7,494 nucleotides of DNA from Actinomycetales bacterium (GCA_012513165.1 JAAZCT010000108.1:1-7494), one strand, 5' to 3'; positions 1 through 6,284 are shown, numbered from the stretch's first letter. The notes: generated from the sequence alone by a model not told the origin. A program made the numbers and translations.

Positions 1-62
1 GGAGCCTTCTTCGCAGCAGGCTTCGCAGCCGACTTTGCAGGAGCCTTCTTCGCAGCAGGCTT
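1..62 (-). repeat. 23-bp direct repeat (period 39 bp) in the lysine-rich tail
   Basis: An identical 23-base unit lies at 1-23 and 40-62, a spacing of 39 bases or 13 codons, encoding two copies of KPAAKKAP separated by AKSAA. Lysine-rich tails of HbhA-type proteins vary in repeat number, and exact DNA repeats of this kind can slip during replication. The array probably continues past the left edge. Confidence 0.8.
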
Positions 63-569
63 ACGGATTCCAGCTGAAGCAGCGAGGGTTGCCGCGGCGC
101 CTTCAACGTTCTCTACGACATCGCCAACCACACCGGCGGCCTTGTCGCGGATCTGCTTTGCCTTGTCAGCCAAATCCTCTACGAGGTCTTCAGCAGCGTC
201 TTCGAGATCGTCAACGAGGTCTTCAGCCTTATCGCGGAAGTCTTCGACAGCACCCTTCACGTCATCAAGAGTGAGGTCGTCAACCTTTCCTCGGAGTGAG
301 CCTACAAAAGCTTCAGCGCTCTTGTTGAAATCATCAATCGACGTCTTGAGGTCGTCAACCTTGAATTCTTTGGCCTTCGTGACCAACTCTTCGCTGAGCT
401 TGGCAGCTTCGGTGTAAGCGGCAGCAGCTTGACCAAATGCGCTTTGGGTCAGTTCTTCTGCCTTCTTCTGCAAGTCCGAGACTTCGAGTCCCTTAACTGT
501 GGCAGGCAACGCCTTGATGTCGTCAAGCAAAGCCTTCAGTTGTGCATTGATGCTTCCGGTGATGCTCAT
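1..569 (-). CDS. HbhA-like (heparin-binding haemagglutinin-type) protein, C-terminus cut by window edge
   Basis: The visible part is 189 residues, starting MSITGSINAQLK and still open at the left edge. It has three zones. Residues 1 to about 60 are predicted helical and include a segment (GQAAAAYTEAAKLSEELV) resembling the AAEGYLEAA region of mycobacterial HbhA. Residues about 70-150 are a highly charged, mostly acidic helix or coiled coil with repeated VDDL, AEDL and VEDL units. From K170 there is a Lys/Ala/Pro tail (KPAAKKAP repeats). In M. tuberculosis HbhA (199 aa) this kind of tail binds heparin-like glycans and nucleic acid. No signal peptide is seen, as for HbhA. The ATG at 569 overlaps the stop of the upstream XRE gene (ATGA) and has a strong AGGAGG 4 nt upstream, so the two are co-transcribed. 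A surface adhesin, a phasin-like envelope or lipid-body protein, or a nucleoid protein are all possible; function is inferred from family resemblance only. Confidence 0.8.
   Translation of the reverse strand, partial: MSITGSINAQLKALLDDIKALPATVKGLEVSDLQKKAEELTQSAFGQAAAAYTEAAKLSEELVTKAKEFKVDDLKTSIDDFNKSAEAFVGSLRGKVDDLTLDDVKGAVEDFRDKAEDLVDDLEDAAEDLVEDLADKAKQIRDKAAGVVGDVVENVEGAAATLAASAGIRKPAAKKAPAKSAAKPAAKKA
273..362 (-). repeat. 15-bp direct repeat encoding KVDDL, period 75 bp
   Basis: The 15-base string GAGGTCGTCAACCTT (plus strand) occurs at 273-287 and again at 348-362. It encodes KVDDL at residues 70-74 and 95-99 of the HbhA-like protein. The 25-residue interval suggests internal duplication of a helical unit within the acidic coiled-coil region. 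Confidence 0.65.
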
Positions 570-928
570 TCTTCCTCCTGGTTAGCAATAAAAGACCGGT
601 AAATGTCACGCAGCGCATTCTTTTGGCGCTGTGTAAGAACGAGGTCGAGGTCGATGGCATCCTCAACCATTCGCGGGCCCGAATGCTCAGCATCCAAAAT
701 TCCCGCTCGCACATAAAGCGATTCCGCAGAGATCCGTAATGCCTTAGCAATTTGCTGCAGCACCTCAGCGGAGGGCCTGCGCAAACCGCGCTCGATCTGG
801 CTGAGGTACGGATTGGAAACATCCGCCAGTTCAGCCAACTGCCGAATCGACATGTGTGCTTGGGTGCGTTGTTCGCGCAAGTACTCGCCGAGTCCCCCGA
901 CTGCGTCTTGTACGCTCAATTTGCCCAT
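566..928 (-). CDS. XRE-family HTH transcriptional regulator upstream of the HbhA-like gene
   Basis: This 120-residue protein is a single-domain Cro/C1-type regulator. The helix-turn-helix spans about residues 12-70: helix 2 is SIRQLAELA (27-35), the recognition region is NPYLSQIERG (39-48), and a RRPSAEVLQQIAKAL helix follows. The C-terminal 50 residues are charged (DAIDLDLVLTQRQKNALRDIY) with no recognisable ligand domain. By content and position it matches mycobacterial Rv0474, which precedes hbhA (Rv0475); that match is from memory. The chosen start is ATG at 928. It has only GGGAG one base upstream, too close for normal ribosome binding, but lies 6 nt after a possible -10 box, so a leaderless mRNA is likely. 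The stop overlaps the next gene's ATG by 4 bp. A palindrome in its own promoter suggests autoregulation, probably repression. Confidence 0.9.
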   Translation of the reverse strand: MGKLSVQDAVGGLGEYLREQRTQAHMSIRQLAELADVSNPYLSQIERGLRRPSAEVLQQIAKALRISAESLYVRAGILDAEHSGPRMVEDAIDLDLVLTQRQKNALRDIYRSFIANQEEE

Positions 929-934
929 GCTCCC

Positions 935-963
935 ATTGTGCTAACAAAAGTTAGCAAATGCAA
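935..963 (-). promoter_or_regulatory. Putative promoter of the XRE-HbhA-like operon (leaderless)
   Basis: Read on the minus strand, TTGCAT (963-958) and CACAAT (940-935) are separated by exactly 17 bases. CACAAT keeps the A and final T that matter most in a -10 box; TTGCAT matches the -35 consensus at three positions. The ATG at 928 lies 6 bases after the -10 box, where transcription would normally start. The spacer is filled by the palindrome at 939-956. The promoter is inferred from sequence only. Confidence 0.45.
939..956. promoter_or_regulatory. Perfect 7-bp palindrome, candidate XRE operator
   Basis: TGCTAAC-AAAA-GTTAGCA is a perfect inverted repeat with a 4-base spacer. It lies between the proposed -35 and -10 boxes of the XRE gene, so a bound dimer would block RNA polymerase. 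The obvious candidate ligand is the adjacent XRE protein. The symmetry is directly visible; the identity of the binder is inference. Confidence 0.55.
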
Positions 964-991
964 GCTGGAGTGATGTAGTCCACACGAGCCA

Positions 992-1021
992 TTGGCACGA
1001 CACGCAGAAATCCAATACCCT
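992..1021 (+). promoter_or_regulatory. Candidate plus-strand promoter for the secreted EEP genes
   Basis: TTGGCA (992-997, five of six matches to the -35 consensus) and TACCCT (1016-1021, TA...T pattern) are separated by 18 bases. Transcription would start near 1028, giving a leader of about 50 nt that includes the hairpin at 1035-1053 and the AGAAGGT ribosome binding site at 1064-1070. The -10 box is poor, so this is tentative. Confidence 0.3.
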
Positions 1022-1034
1022 CGATTGGACTGGT

Positions 1035-1053
1035 GGGGTGCTAAAAGCACTCC
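1035..1053 (+). promoter_or_regulatory. Stem-loop GGGGTGCT-AAA-AGCACTCC upstream of the first EEP gene
   Basis: The eight-pair stem includes one G-U pair and closes an AAA loop; its core GTGCT-AAA-AGCAC is a perfect DNA inverted repeat (1038-1050). It sits 24 bases before the ATG and 10 bases before the Shine-Dalgarno. No T-tract follows, so it is not a convincing terminator. It may be a 5'-UTR stabilising hairpin or a second regulator site, since it shares the TGCTAA half-site seen at 939. Confidence 0.4.
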
Positions 1054-1077
1054 TTCCCCGACCAGAAGGTGTAACTC

Positions 1078-2904
1078 ATGCTTTCGAGATTGACTCGATT
1101 CTCGCTTTCCGCGATTGCTGCTTTCGCGCTCGTGGTAGGTCTGACGTTTTCGTCGACCCCCGCGCATGCAAGCGCAAAGAAGCCCGGCAAGTTCCGGATC
1201 TCAGCCGTTTCCCCTGGCGTCTCCTCCGTCTCGGTCCGCTGGACGAAGTCAAAAGGAGCCACAAGTTACCGGGTATGCCTTTTGCCTAGCAGCGGAGCAA
1301 AGAAGTGCGGTCACACCAGCGCCGTTACGAAGAACCAAAGCGTTGCTTTTTTCAACTTGAAGCCTACCGGCGGCACCGACTGGTTCGCCCGCGTCGAAGC
1401 ATTCAACAAGAAGGGCAAACGAGTCTCCGGTAAGAAGGGCTTCGATCTGAGAGTTCCTGCCGTAGGAAACGTCATCGACTCGAATGTTGCCACCACGTCT
1501 TTCACCACGGCCTGGCCTGCGACCTTCAATGCAGGCACCTACGCCACGCAGATCAGCACAGACTCGAAGTTTAAGAAGGGTGTGACCACTGCGACCGTTT
1601 CGACGCGTAGTCGAGTGTTTACTGGGCTCAAAGCCAATACGAAATACTACGTCCGCGTTCAAGGTCGCAACGGCAACTCACACGGCCCTTGGAGCACGGT
1701 TCGAGGCATCAGCACCAAGTCTGCTGCGACCGCGCCGGTCCCAGACACGCCGAAACCCGTGCCGCCATCGACCCCACCAACCACACCAGTAGCGCAGCCA
1801 AGCGCGCCAACCTATACGGCGGGCTACGGAGGCTTCTTGCGCTTTGGATGGGCCCCGGTCATCGGCGCATCCGATTACGACGTTCAAATCTCACCGATCC
1901 CTGATTTCAGCAGCCGCGTGAGCACAGTACCGACATCCACAACTTCGATCGAGTTGCGTGGGCTCAACGGCGGCAGTGTCTACTACACCCGCATCAGGGC
2001 AATCACCAACGGCACCGCAGGCGCGTGGGGCCCCGTAACCACGGTCAAACTGCAGCAACCTGCGATCAATGTCAGCATCGTGACTTATAACTTGTGCGGA
2101 CAAAACAAGTGCCGGGGAACTAACGCCGCGTTCAACGCAAATGTCCCTGTATGGGAGCAGCGGAAGGCTCCCGCCGCAGATCTAGTCAGTTCAGTCGACC
2201 CCGATATCATCGCAACGCAGGAATCACACAGCACCCAAACCGCGTTCCATTCGGCCTTCTCCGGGTATTCACTGGGAACCTATAAGAGCGCTAAGTCGTT
2301 GTCGTTCCGATCCGACAAGTTCACGTCGGCTGGCGGCGGTTGGATCACGCTCGACTCGGCGACCAGCAAGTTCGCCACGTGGGAGAAACTTCGCGTCAGC
2401 GCAACCGGATCTACCTTTTACGTCGTGAATGCTCACCTGACATCTGGCAAGGGTGCCGCAAAAGACAAACAACGCGAACTAGAAATGTCTCGCATGTACA
2501 CAGCGGTCGCGAAAGAAAACGTTTACGGCGTGCCTGTTCTCTGGGCTGGCGACTGGAACTCAAACGCCGACAACGCCAACCAATCGAAGTACAAGGGCGG
2601 CTACGACGCTCCCCGCAATTTTTTCGCTCGGTACGGAATCAGAGACTCCGTGACGCTTGCGGCAGCAAACCGCAAGGTCAACGCTCAACTCAACAGTTCC
2701 AACTACGGCGAGGTTACGCCTAAGACGTCAGGTCACCATATCGATGCGATTCTGGTGGGCCCTGGGGCCGTCGTGAATTCCTGGGCGCTTGTTACTCGTT
2801 TCACCGACGGATCTTCGGTTTTCAGCACAGGTAAACGATTCGCCACTCCTCTGGGTTCGGACCATAACCCAGTTCTTGCCTCGGTGACACTGCCTGCGGT
2901 CTAG
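1078..2904 (+). CDS. Secreted three-FN3 endonuclease/exonuclease/phosphatase (DNase I-like) family protein
   Basis: This 608-residue protein starts with a Sec signal peptide: positive MLSRLTR, a hydrophobic core, and likely cleavage at the AHA or ASA site near residues 29-33. Three fibronectin-III-like domains follow (about 37-125, 126-216 and 243-326); a Pro/Thr linker (217-242) precedes the third. The C-terminal EEP domain (330-607) has the family motifs in order: TYNLC (catalytic-site N338), QES (metal-binding E382), NAHL (H453), GDWNSN (D492, N494), HHID (D556) and SDHNP (D595, H596). EEP enzymes cleave phosphodiester or phosphate-ester bonds with Mg2+. The substrate here is open: extracellular DNA, phospholipid or a sugar phosphate. 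FN3 domains suggest polymer or cell-surface attachment. There is no LPXTG or C-terminal membrane segment, so the protein is probably released. The ATG has AGAAGGT 7 nt upstream. A paralogue follows 9 bp downstream. Confidence 0.88.
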   Translation: MLSRLTRFSLSAIAAFALVVGLTFSSTPAHASAKKPGKFRISAVSPGVSSVSVRWTKSKGATSYRVCLLPSSGAKKCGHTSAVTKNQSVAFFNLKPTGGTDWFARVEAFNKKGKRVSGKKGFDLRVPAVGNVIDSNVATTSFTTAWPATFNAGTYATQISTDSKFKKGVTTATVSTRSRVFTGLKANTKYYVRVQGRNGNSHGPWSTVRGISTKSAATAPVPDTPKPVPPSTPPTTPVAQPSAPTYTAGYGGFLRFGWAPVIGASDYDVQISPIPDFSSRVSTVPTSTTSIELRGLNGGSVYYTRIRAITNGTAGAWGPVTTVKLQQPAINVSIVTYNLCGQNKCRGTNAAFNANVPVWEQRKAPAADLVSSVDPDIIATQESHSTQTAFHSAFSGYSLGTYKSAKSLSFRSDKFTSAGGGWITLDSATSKFATWEKLRVSATGSTFYVVNAHLTSGKGAAKDKQRELEMSRMYTAVAKENVYGVPVLWAGDWNSNADNANQSKYKGGYDAPRNFFARYGIRDSVTLAAANRKVNAQLNSSNYGEVTPKTSGHHIDAILVGPGAVVNSWALVTRFTDGSSVFSTGKRFATPLGSDHNPVLASVTLPAV

Positions 2905-2913
2905 ACTGTTGGG

Positions 2914-4413
2914 GTGCCCCTGATAAATCGACGCCTCACCACGGTTGTGGCGGGTTTGTCTATCCTCGGGGCCACAGGCATTCTCACGTGGACCAGCGCG
3001 CACGAAGTTGATGCTTTCGCCGCGGCCGAGACCGCCGCGAACTACCGTCTCACCTCGGTAAACGTCGAGGATTCGAAGCTAACCTTGGCTTGGTATGGCG
3101 AAGCCACCAAGTACCGCGTACGTATTGGTACCGATCTAAAGAACCCGCTACTAGACACGACAACCTCAGATCCGATCGCGTCGCTCAGCGAACTGAGCTC
3201 GAAAACCAGCCGATCGGGCACCTTGAGGTACCGAATTGACAATCTCAGCGAAACCGAATCGACGAAGGTCCTTGGCGGCACCATCACATTGCCACCCGCC
3301 ACCGCATCGAAGCCGAAGATCAACGAGCTGGCCAGTAACGGACTAGCGCTCGCATGGGACAAAGTCGAGCACGCTAGTCATTACGACATCAGCTTCACAG
3401 CGGGCAAAGACAGTGAACCATTCGCAATCCACAGAATTTCAAGTGACAAGCCAGAATTCACGATCGCTACGCTCAAACCCGGAACCACGGGAACCGTCCA
3501 AGTCAGAGCAGTCCGCGACGGCGTCTTGGGCGAGTTCAGCGAAGCACGTTCCTTCACGACCCCCGCCGAAACCTCGAGTTTCGCAGTCGGTGCTTGGAAC
3601 GTCTGCTCGGAATCCTGCAAGGGATACGGCAGCCGATCCGGCGCTCAGGCACAAGCTGTGCAGAACGCAAACCTCGACATCCTCACACTTCAAGAGGCCG
3701 GCGGCAAACGGGTCGGCCGCACCACGAACGCTGCGTTCTCCGGTGGCGAACGTGGCTTTGTCCGCGCGACGGGTGGCTCAAAGGCGCGCTACATTTTCTA
3801 CCGCGAAGAACTATTCGATCAACTCGACGGTGGGACCTTCTCGGTCGGGCACGGACGGACCGTAGCTTGGGCCCGGTTGCGGGACCTGAAGACTGAGCAG
3901 GCGTTTATCGTGGCCAGCGTCCACTTGTCGCCGGACAAGGGCAAGAACGGGGTCCGCGGAAAGCAGACCTCCGTGCTGACGTCCACCATCAAGCGCATCA
4001 ACTCCGCAAATGAACCAGTAGTGCTCGCCGGCGACTACAACTCAGGCGTCCACCGGAGTGGCGATCAGGTGATGGGACGCATGAGCCGCGCAGGTTACTC
4101 CGACACCGTTCAGATTGCGAAAACTACCGAAGGGGCTGACATGAACTCCTTCAACTGGAACAAGACCACCCCCAAACGCTCGGGCGATTATGTGGACCAC
4201 ATTTTCGTAAACTCTGGCTTCGAAGTTCCGTTGTGGCGCCAGCAACACCCGGGAGTTGCAGGACGCGTTCTCACGGACCACAACTTAATCGCCGCGAAAC
4301 TCACGTTGTCTCGCACGAACGTGAAAGTGCTGAAGGAAACCACCGAGTCAGTGTTGCTCCCGTCCATGACGGCCCGAGACGCAACCACAACTGAGCCCCA
4401 GCCGGAACCGTAA
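2914..4413 (+). CDS. Secreted two-FN3 endonuclease/exonuclease/phosphatase family protein, paralogue of the preceding gene
   Basis: This 499-residue protein has an N-terminal export signal (INRR, then a hydrophobic segment 11-29, with possible cleavage after AFA at 34-36). Two FN3-like domains (about 41-128 and 131-217) and an EEP domain (221-465) follow, then a polar tail (466-499) ending in TTTEPQPEP. Catalytic motifs are intact: AWNVC (N229), LQEAGG (E261), VHLSP (H337), GDYNS (D374, N376), DYVDHI (D428) and LTDHNL (D455, H456). It is therefore a predicted active metal-dependent phosphodiesterase or phosphatase of unknown substrate. The start is GTG at 2914; an in-frame stop lies just upstream at 2902 (the end of the preceding gene), so it cannot be extended. 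No good Shine-Dalgarno precedes it, and with a 9-bp gap translation probably depends on reinitiation after the upstream gene. It has one FN3 domain fewer than its neighbour, and similarity outside the motifs looks low, so the duplication is old. Confidence 0.86.
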   Translation: MPLINRRLTTVVAGLSILGATGILTWTSAHEVDAFAAAETAANYRLTSVNVEDSKLTLAWYGEATKYRVRIGTDLKNPLLDTTTSDPIASLSELSSKTSRSGTLRYRIDNLSETESTKVLGGTITLPPATASKPKINELASNGLALAWDKVEHASHYDISFTAGKDSEPFAIHRISSDKPEFTIATLKPGTTGTVQVRAVRDGVLGEFSEARSFTTPAETSSFAVGAWNVCSESCKGYGSRSGAQAQAVQNANLDILTLQEAGGKRVGRTTNAAFSGGERGFVRATGGSKARYIFYREELFDQLDGGTFSVGHGRTVAWARLRDLKTEQAFIVASVHLSPDKGKNGVRGKQTSVLTSTIKRINSANEPVVLAGDYNSGVHRSGDQVMGRMSRAGYSDTVQIAKTTEGADMNSFNWNKTTPKRSGDYVDHIFVNSGFEVPLWRQQHPGVAGRVLTDHNLIAAKLTLSRTNVKVLKETTESVLLPSMTARDATTTEPQPEP

Positions 4414-4441
4414 GCGTCGCGGAATAAATCGGGCGCGCCTT

Positions 4442-4454
4442 AGTCAAACTGACT
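4442..4454. repeat. Small inverted repeat in the convergent gap
   Basis: AGTCA-AAC-TGACT is a perfect 5-bp inverted repeat in the 68-bp gap between the convergent EEP and deaD genes. Outer GGCG (4432-4435) and CGCC (4459-4462) could extend it across an internal loop. There is no T-tract on either strand, so it is at best a weak bidirectional terminator or mRNA 3'-end structure. Nothing else is visible in the gap. Confidence 0.25.
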
Positions 4455-4481
4455 CACCCGCCAGCGAAGTGTGGCAGTTGC

Positions 4482-6284
4482 CTACTTGGGTCCTTTAGTG
4501 TGGCGCGGTTTGCGCTTGGCTCCGTCGCCTTTGGGTCCGGCGCTCGTGCTGCGGTTCCCCTGGTAGCCACCTTGGCCGCCACTCTTGCCGCCGGTCTTTC
4601 CACCACGAGGTCCGCCACGATGCCCGCCAGAGGGCTTGCGGCCTCCGCCATTGGCACCACGGCTTGGTGGGCCGGAATCAGGTTTGATCGCAATCAAGCG
4701 ACCAGAGATGCGGGTCGACGCCAGTGCGTCGAACACCTCTGGAGGTAGCTCGTTAGGCAACTCAACAATCGTGTGTTCGAGCCCGATCGTGATCTTGCCG
4801 AAATCGGACCGTCGCAGGCCACCCTCGTTGGCGAGCGCGCCAACAACCATGGCCGGCTTCACCTTGTGTCGTTTACCGACTGCGAGACGGTAACTCGACA
4901 TGCCTTCGGTTGGTTCGGAGTCACGCCGTTCGCGCTTAGGTCCGGCAGCACGCGGTTCACGCTTCGCCGGCGCAGCGAGGTCACGGCTCAAGAAGAACTC
5001 TTTGTCGTCTTGGCTCATCACAGCAAGTGCTGCTGCCACGTCGAGCATGTCGACCGCATTGTCCGACGCATATTGCTCAACCAGCGAGCGGAACTTGCCG
5101 AACTGGGTGTCGCCCATCGATTGGGTGATCTTTTGTCCGAATGACTCGACGCGCTGCGCGTTGACTTCGTCGGCGGTCGGAACACGCATTTCCTCGACCG
5201 GACGGCCCGAAACGCGCTCGATAGCTTCAAGCATGCGGCGTTCGCGTGGAGTGACGAACACGATCGCGTCACCTGAACGCCCTGCACGCCCGGTGCGACC
5301 GATGCGGTGGACGTAAGCCTCCGTGTCATGCGGGATGTCGTAGTTGATCACGTGCGTGATGCGTTCAACGTCCAAACCACGCGCCGCGACGTCAGTGGCG
5401 ACCACGATGTCGATGGCGCCCTTCTTAAGCGCCGTAACCGTACGTTCGCGTTGCGCCTGAGCCAAGTCGCCGTTCAGCGGGGCAGCGTTGAGTCCGCGGC
5501 TGCGTAGCTTCTCAGACAGTTCTTCGGTGGACTGTTTGGTGCGCACGAAGACGATCATCGCGTCGGCGGGCTCAACCTCAAGAATTCGAGTTAAAGCATC
5601 CAGCTTGTGGTGATGCGAAACGCCCATCCACCGCTGGCGAACCGTGGTGGTGGAACGAGTTGCTTCCTTCGTGGCGATGTCGAGTGGCTCGTGCAAGTAG
5701 TTACGCGCCAAGCGACGAATGGCGGGCGGCATCGTGGCCGAGAACAACGCCACCTGTTTGAACTCTGGAGTGTCTGCGAGGATGCGTTCGACGTCCTCGG
5801 CGAAACCCATGTTGAGCATCTCGTCGGCTTCGTCCAAAACGAGCATGTCGAGATGAGACAAATCGAGAGACTTGCGATCGAGGTGGTCAATCAAACGACC
5901 TGGAGTACCGACCACGATGTGTGCGCCGCGGCGAAGGCCGGACAATTGCGCGCCATAACTCTGGCCACCGTAAACCGGCAGCACCCGCAACGGCGTGCCT
6001 TCGGCGTACGAGGTGATTGCTTCACAAACCTGCAAAGCGAGTTCACGCGTCGGCGCCAAAACGAGAGCTTGGGTCTGTTGGAGGCTCGTGTCGATTTTTT
6101 GGATCATGGGGAGCGCGAAGGCTGCGGTCTTACCCGTGCCGGTCTGCGCGAGTCCCACAACGTCACGGCCTGAAACCAGTGCCGGGATCGCATTTTCTTG
6201 GATGGGGCTTGGAGTCTCGTATCCCAGCGCCTTCACGCGGTTTACCAGGTTGTCGTCCAGCCCGAGTTCGTCAAAGTTTGTCAT
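4482..6284 (-). CDS. deaD: DEAD-box ATP-dependent RNA helicase with DbpA-type RNA-binding domain
   Basis: This 600-residue cytoplasmic helicase unwinds RNA duplexes using ATP and is expected to act in ribosome assembly, mRNA turnover and cold adaptation. All core motifs are visible: Q-motif (F4, and Q29 in TPSPIQ), Walker A AQTGTGKT (46-53), PTRELA (78-83), GG (106-107), TPGR (127-130), DEAD (151-154), SAT (182-184), FVRTK (246-250), ATDVAARGLD (296-305) and HRIGRTGRAGR (326-336). Residues about 463-537 form a DbpA-type RRM-like domain (SYRLAVGKRHKVKPAMVVGA ... GRLIAIKP). The last 60 residues are a disordered Gly/Arg/Lys-rich tail with GGHRGGPRGG-type repeats. The layout fits DeaD/CsdA rather than the shorter RhlE. 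ATG at 6284 overlaps the ygfZ stop (ATGA), with GTGGGA 5 nt upstream, so it is translated from the same transcript as ygfZ. Confidence 0.95.
   Translation of the reverse strand: MTNFDELGLDDNLVNRVKALGYETPSPIQENAIPALVSGRDVVGLAQTGTGKTAAFALPMIQKIDTSLQQTQALVLAPTRELALQVCEAITSYAEGTPLRVLPVYGGQSYGAQLSGLRRGAHIVVGTPGRLIDHLDRKSLDLSHLDMLVLDEADEMLNMGFAEDVERILADTPEFKQVALFSATMPPAIRRLARNYLHEPLDIATKEATRSTTTVRQRWMGVSHHHKLDALTRILEVEPADAMIVFVRTKQSTEELSEKLRSRGLNAAPLNGDLAQAQRERTVTALKKGAIDIVVATDVAARGLDVERITHVINYDIPHDTEAYVHRIGRTGRAGRSGDAIVFVTPRERRMLEAIERVSGRPVEEMRVPTADEVNAQRVESFGQKITQSMGDTQFGKFRSLVEQYASDNAVDMLDVAAALAVMSQDDKEFFLSRDLAAPAKREPRAAGPKRERRDSEPTEGMSSYRLAVGKRHKVKPAMVVGALANEGGLRRSDFGKITIGLEHTIVELPNELPPEVFDALASTRISGRLIAIKPDSGPPSRGANGGGRKPSGGHRGGPRGGKTGGKSGGQGGYQGNRSTSAGPKGDGAKRKPRHTKGPK

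Noticed and set aside
1..62. CRISPR or other spaced repeat array
   Set aside because: The two repeats lie in frame inside a lysine-rich coding tail, and the intervening bases encode the same residue types, so it is a protein-coding repeat.
142..417. Serine-rich 91-codon plus-strand frame at the left edge
   Set aside because: It is the antisense reading of the HbhA-like coiled-coil codons; the Ser/Arg bias comes from the repetitive opposite strand.
916..1167. 83-codon minus-strand frame across the divergent control region
   Set aside because: It overlaps both the XRE gene and the start of the first EEP gene, and its composition is unlike the neighbours.
1249..1662. 137-codon minus-strand frame inside the first EEP gene
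   Set aside because: Fully antisense to a clear signal peptide/FN3 coding region; no domain recognised.
2914..2960. Twin-arginine (Tat) signal in the second EEP protein
   Set aside because: INRRLTTVV has two arginines but lacks the S/T-R-R-x-F-L-K pattern; a Sec-type signal is sufficient.
4432..4462. Rho-independent terminator for the EEP operon
   Set aside because: The outer GGCG/CGCC and inner AGTCA/TGACT arms are separated by an internal loop, and no T-run follows on either strand.
5607..6173. 188-codon plus-strand open frame inside deaD
   Set aside because: Antisense to the helicase core, no family resemblance and no ribosome site evident.
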